Positions 6,827 to 8,828 of a stretch of 8,828 nt of DNA are shown piece by piece (the stretch's first letter is position 1; the number at the start of each line of letters is the position of its first letter). The DNA is taken from contig DVHA01000033.1 in the NCBI GenBank assembly GCA_018712425.1, positions 1-8,828 of the forward strand. Direction: 5' to 3'. Made by a program: the position numbers and the translations under genes. This stretch comes from Candidatus Faecivivens stercoravium (GTDB taxonomy: Bacteria; Bacillota; Clostridia; Oscillospirales; Ruminococcaceae). Below the pieces are notes generated by a model that saw nothing but the letters and a program-made list of their open reading frames with translations, made no database searches and had not been told where the DNA came from.

Positions 6827-6897
6827 GCAAACACCCCGTTCCAGTCAGACGGGAAAGCGGAGAGAGTCCCCTCTCCCGGCCGTTTCTCTATAGAACC

Positions 6898-6926
6898 AGT
6901 GTACCGCGGATATTGCAAAATAGCAA
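6898..6926 (-). promoter_or_regulatory. Promoter of the lipoprotein-flavodoxin operon
   Basis: On the minus strand TTGCTA (6926-6921) and TACACT (6903-6898) are 17 bases apart. It lies about 72 bases upstream of the lipoprotein ATG. A small GGAGAG/CTCTCC inverted repeat (6859-6876) falls in the leader. Both boxes are imperfect, so strength should be modest. Confidence 0.42.
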
Positions 6927-6993
6927 ATACTTATATCCTATACTGCCGCATAGGAAAAGGCTATCGTCCCTCCCCACGGTCCTGTTTTCACCC

Positions 6994-7021
6994 TTGACTT
7001 TTTGTTTGGGTATAGTATAAT
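6994..7021 (+). promoter_or_regulatory. Strong promoter of the TerB_N gene
   Basis: TTGACT (6994-6999) and a perfect TATAAT (7016-7021) with a 16-base spacer form the best promoter on the plus strand. Transcription would start near 7028, giving a leader of about 60 bases before the GTG at 7087. It is divergent from the lipoprotein operon promoter about 70 bases away, and both share one 260-bp control region. Confidence 0.75.
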
Positions 7022-7071
7022 TTTTGATAGAGCATCTTTTCTATAGGAATAGCCCGGTCTGTGGACGGGAA

Positions 7072-7080
7072 AAAGGGGGT
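7072..7080 (+). promoter_or_regulatory. Ribosome site deciding the GTG start
   Basis: AAAGGGGGT (7072-7080) differs by one base from the consensus AAGGAGGT core and ends six bases before GTG at 7087. No ATG nearby is in frame with such a site; the first in-frame ATG is at codon 16 (7132) without a ribosome site. This supports GTG as the start. Confidence 0.6.
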
Positions 7081-7086
7081 GGGCGT

Positions 7087-8828
7087 GTGGATCTGGCCGA
7101 ACTGGCGGCGTATGCCGAAGAGAAATACCGGATGCGGGAAGAGCACAAATGGTCCGAATTCCCCGGTTTTTCCGTCCTGACCGACCCGGATACCGGGAAA
7201 TGGGTCGCCCTTTTGATGCGGCAGTGGGATTTTGACGCCGGAATGGAAATCCAGCGGTGCGACATCAAATGCGGGCGGGAAGCCCTTTCGGGGCGGATGC
7301 CCGGCCTGTCCGCCCCCTTCCGGATGAAGGGGGAGAAATGGGTCGGGGTCAAGATAGAGGAAGTGGACAGCCCCGAAGCGGTCTTCCGGCTGCTGGACCG
7401 GGCAATTGCCGCCGGCCGGCAGCAGGGCGCGACGATTGTTTTGAACCAGGCCCCTGTACAGCAGAAGGTGGTGTACGGGGATACCGCGCTGCCCCGGCGG
7501 GAACGGCGGCCGATGATGGACGAGGCGGTCCCGGAGAAGATCCGGCAGATGCTGGCGCTCTACCAGTATCAGGACGGGAGCTTTGAGGGGAAGTGCCGGA
7601 ACTTTTACCGGCAGGGCAAGTTCATGGAAGATTATACCGATGACGAACCCTGGACCGGCGATATCCAGCGCTACTTCCCCACCTACCACGATTTAAATAT
7701 CCGCCAGCTCCGCGGGTACTTTACCTGGCGCGCCGGCGTCCGGCGGGGGGAATTTACGCCGGCCGCGGCGTCGATGGCCTATCTTTACCTCTATGAGCTG
7801 TTAAACGGGATCGGGGTTTGTTCGCCGGAAGAGGCTTTGGAGAAGATGCGGGCATTTGAAGCCGGGTTTCTGGACGCCGGGTTCGGCGATGCGGCGATGC
7901 GCGGGAATCTGCACCGCTGGATGCTGGATTACGGGGTGCTCCACGGGGTTCCGGCGGAACAGCTCCGGCCGCTGATCGACCCGATTGTCCTCCAAAAGGA
8001 CGAGGCCCTCGCCGTCCTGCGGGACCCGGAGGGGCAGGATGATGAAGCGGTCTTCTCGGCCCTCTGCGGGATGAGCGGCAAGAAGCTGGAACAGTCCCCG
8101 ATGGTTAAAAGAAATGAGCAGCAGGGAAAACATCTATTTGCCGCCGTCTGGCGCACCGCATTGCAGATGGGGGCAGAAGACGGCCGGGACTTTTTCACCG
8201 CCTGCTTTGGGGAGCCGAAGGCTTTTCCGTGGTATCCGCTTGCCAACGCCGTCTATTGGACAGAAGAGCCCCATCCGGAAACCGACTACCATTTGGACAA
8301 CTGCCGGACCTACCGGTGCCGGGGCGGCGTCTGGCGGGAACAGCGGTACGACAGCCTTTCCTTTGACCGGCAGCGGCTGCAGACCCTGCTGCGGGAGGCC
8401 GACCGGCTGCTGCGGAAAGAGCTGAAGACCGGCCACTACCTCCGGGAGATGCCGGGGGATACTTGGGCGGCGGTTTATACGGAGGCAGCCATCCAAGCGG
8501 AAAGGCAGGCGGCAATCGAGGCCGCCCGGCCGAAGATCACGCTGGACCTCTCCAGCCTGGACCAAATCCGGCAGGACGCGCAGGCCACCCGGGACAGCCT
8601 CCTGACCGAAGAGGAGATGGACAAGGGCACGGAAGAAGAGAAGGTCCCGGCCGCGCCGCCCGCACCATCGGAACCGGAACCCGGCGAAACCATCGCGGGG
8701 CTGGACCCGGTGCATACCCGGATTCTGCTGGCGCTCCTGAATGGGGGACCTATTGAAAAGGAATTAAAGGAGAACCATCTGATGCTGTCGGTCGTCGCGG
8801 ATACGATCAATGGGGCTTTGTTTGACGA
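7087..8828 (+). CDS. TerB_N/TerB_C domain protein with N-terminal YjbR-like domain (3' end outside window)
   Basis: The frame is open from GTG 7087 to the last base: 580 codons plus two bases, with no stop. Residues ~25-110 (GKWVALLM, IQRCDIKCG, FRMKGEKWVGVKIEE) resemble the MmcQ/YjbR double-wing fold. Residues ~178-390 resemble TerB_N, with the signature QLRGYFTWRAGVRRGEF and ASMAYLYLYELLNGIG. From ~465 the start of TerB_C is seen (RQDAQATRDSLLTEEEMD), then a Pro/Glu linker (515-538) and a helical part (HTRILLALLNGG). The family usually ends some 70-100 residues further on. No signal peptide: cytoplasmic. TerB-type domains belong to Ter chemical-stress and phage-resistance gene sets, and from memory TerB_N genes in Clostridia precede genes for a P-loop ATPase and a DEAD/DEAH helicase; those would lie beyond the window. 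The gene has its own promoter and looks like the first in its operon. Biochemical role unknown. The YjbR-like call is the weaker part. Confidence 0.82.
   Translation, partial: MDLAELAAYAEEKYRMREEHKWSEFPGFSVLTDPDTGKWVALLMRQWDFDAGMEIQRCDIKCGREALSGRMPGLSAPFRMKGEKWVGVKIEEVDSPEAVFRLLDRAIAAGRQQGATIVLNQAPVQQKVVYGDTALPRRERRPMMDEAVPEKIRQMLALYQYQDGSFEGKCRNFYRQGKFMEDYTDDEPWTGDIQRYFPTYHDLNIRQLRGYFTWRAGVRRGEFTPAAASMAYLYLYELLNGIGVCSPEEALEKMRAFEAGFLDAGFGDAAMRGNLHRWMLDYGVLHGVPAEQLRPLIDPIVLQKDEALAVLRDPEGQDDEAVFSALCGMSGKKLEQSPMVKRNEQQGKHLFAAVWRTALQMGAEDGRDFFTACFGEPKAFPWYPLANAVYWTEEPHPETDYHLDNCRTYRCRGGVWREQRYDSLSFDRQRLQTLLREADRLLRKELKTGHYLREMPGDTWAAVYTEAAIQAERQAAIEAARPKITLDLSSLDQIRQDAQATRDSLLTEEEMDKGTEEEKVPAAPPAPSEPEPGETIAGLDPVHTRILLALLNGGPIEKELKENHLMLSVVADTINGALFD

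Noticed and set aside
6988..7689. 233-codon open frame on the minus strand
   Set aside because: Antisense shadow of the TerB_N gene, whose plus-strand frame is open for 580 codons with recognisable domains, promoter and ribosome site.
8134..8715. 193-codon minus-strand open frame and other short frames in 7801-8810
   Set aside because: All lie inside the TerB_N reading frame and read as GC-rich nonsense.

Overview
The window looks like chromosomal DNA of a gut Clostridia, most likely Oscillospiraceae (Faecalibacterium/Gemmiger/Flavonifractor-like). The reasons are strong AGGAGG-type ribosome sites and sigma-A promoters alongside GC-rich, C/G-ending codons, a domain-permuted GH3 beta-glucosidase of the Ruminococcus albus/Butyrivibrio type, and a TerB_N protein of a type I associate with this family. 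This placement is by recognition of protein families, not by a search.

Region 1 (1-2004, minus strand) is a decaying locus. A membrane-anchored AraC-type sensor-regulator starts at 2004, is interrupted by an in-frame TAG at 1428-1426, and loses its DNA-binding end where it runs into the last ~88 codons of a sulfatase gene (436-170). A deletion probably joined the two genes. At the extreme left an unrecognised open frame runs off the window. Base composition here looks visibly less GC-rich than in the rest (judged by eye).

Region 2 (2005-5371) is a ~0.5 kb AT-rich divergent promoter region followed by an intact 949-residue GH3 beta-glucosidase with its domains in swapped order (alpha/beta domain, FnIII, then the catalytic barrel). 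The regulator's promoter is still near-perfect, and a cre/LacI-like site sits at the start of the GH3 transcript.

Region 3 (5372-5734) lies between convergent genes. It holds two near-identical 53-bp hairpin repeats 284 bp apart and at least three smaller palindromes between them; it encodes nothing convincing.

Region 4 (5735-6826, minus strand) is a two-gene operon: a cyclophilin-like lipoprotein followed, three bases later, by a flavodoxin-fold FMN/NAD(P)H reductase with a cysteine cluster.

Region 5 (6827-8828) is a divergent promoter region and the first 580 codons of a large plus-strand gene that continues past the window. It encodes an apparent YjbR-like domain fused to TerB_N and the start of TerB_C. 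It has its own very strong promoter and looks like the first gene of a Ter-type stress or defence operon, which is the most interesting lead here.
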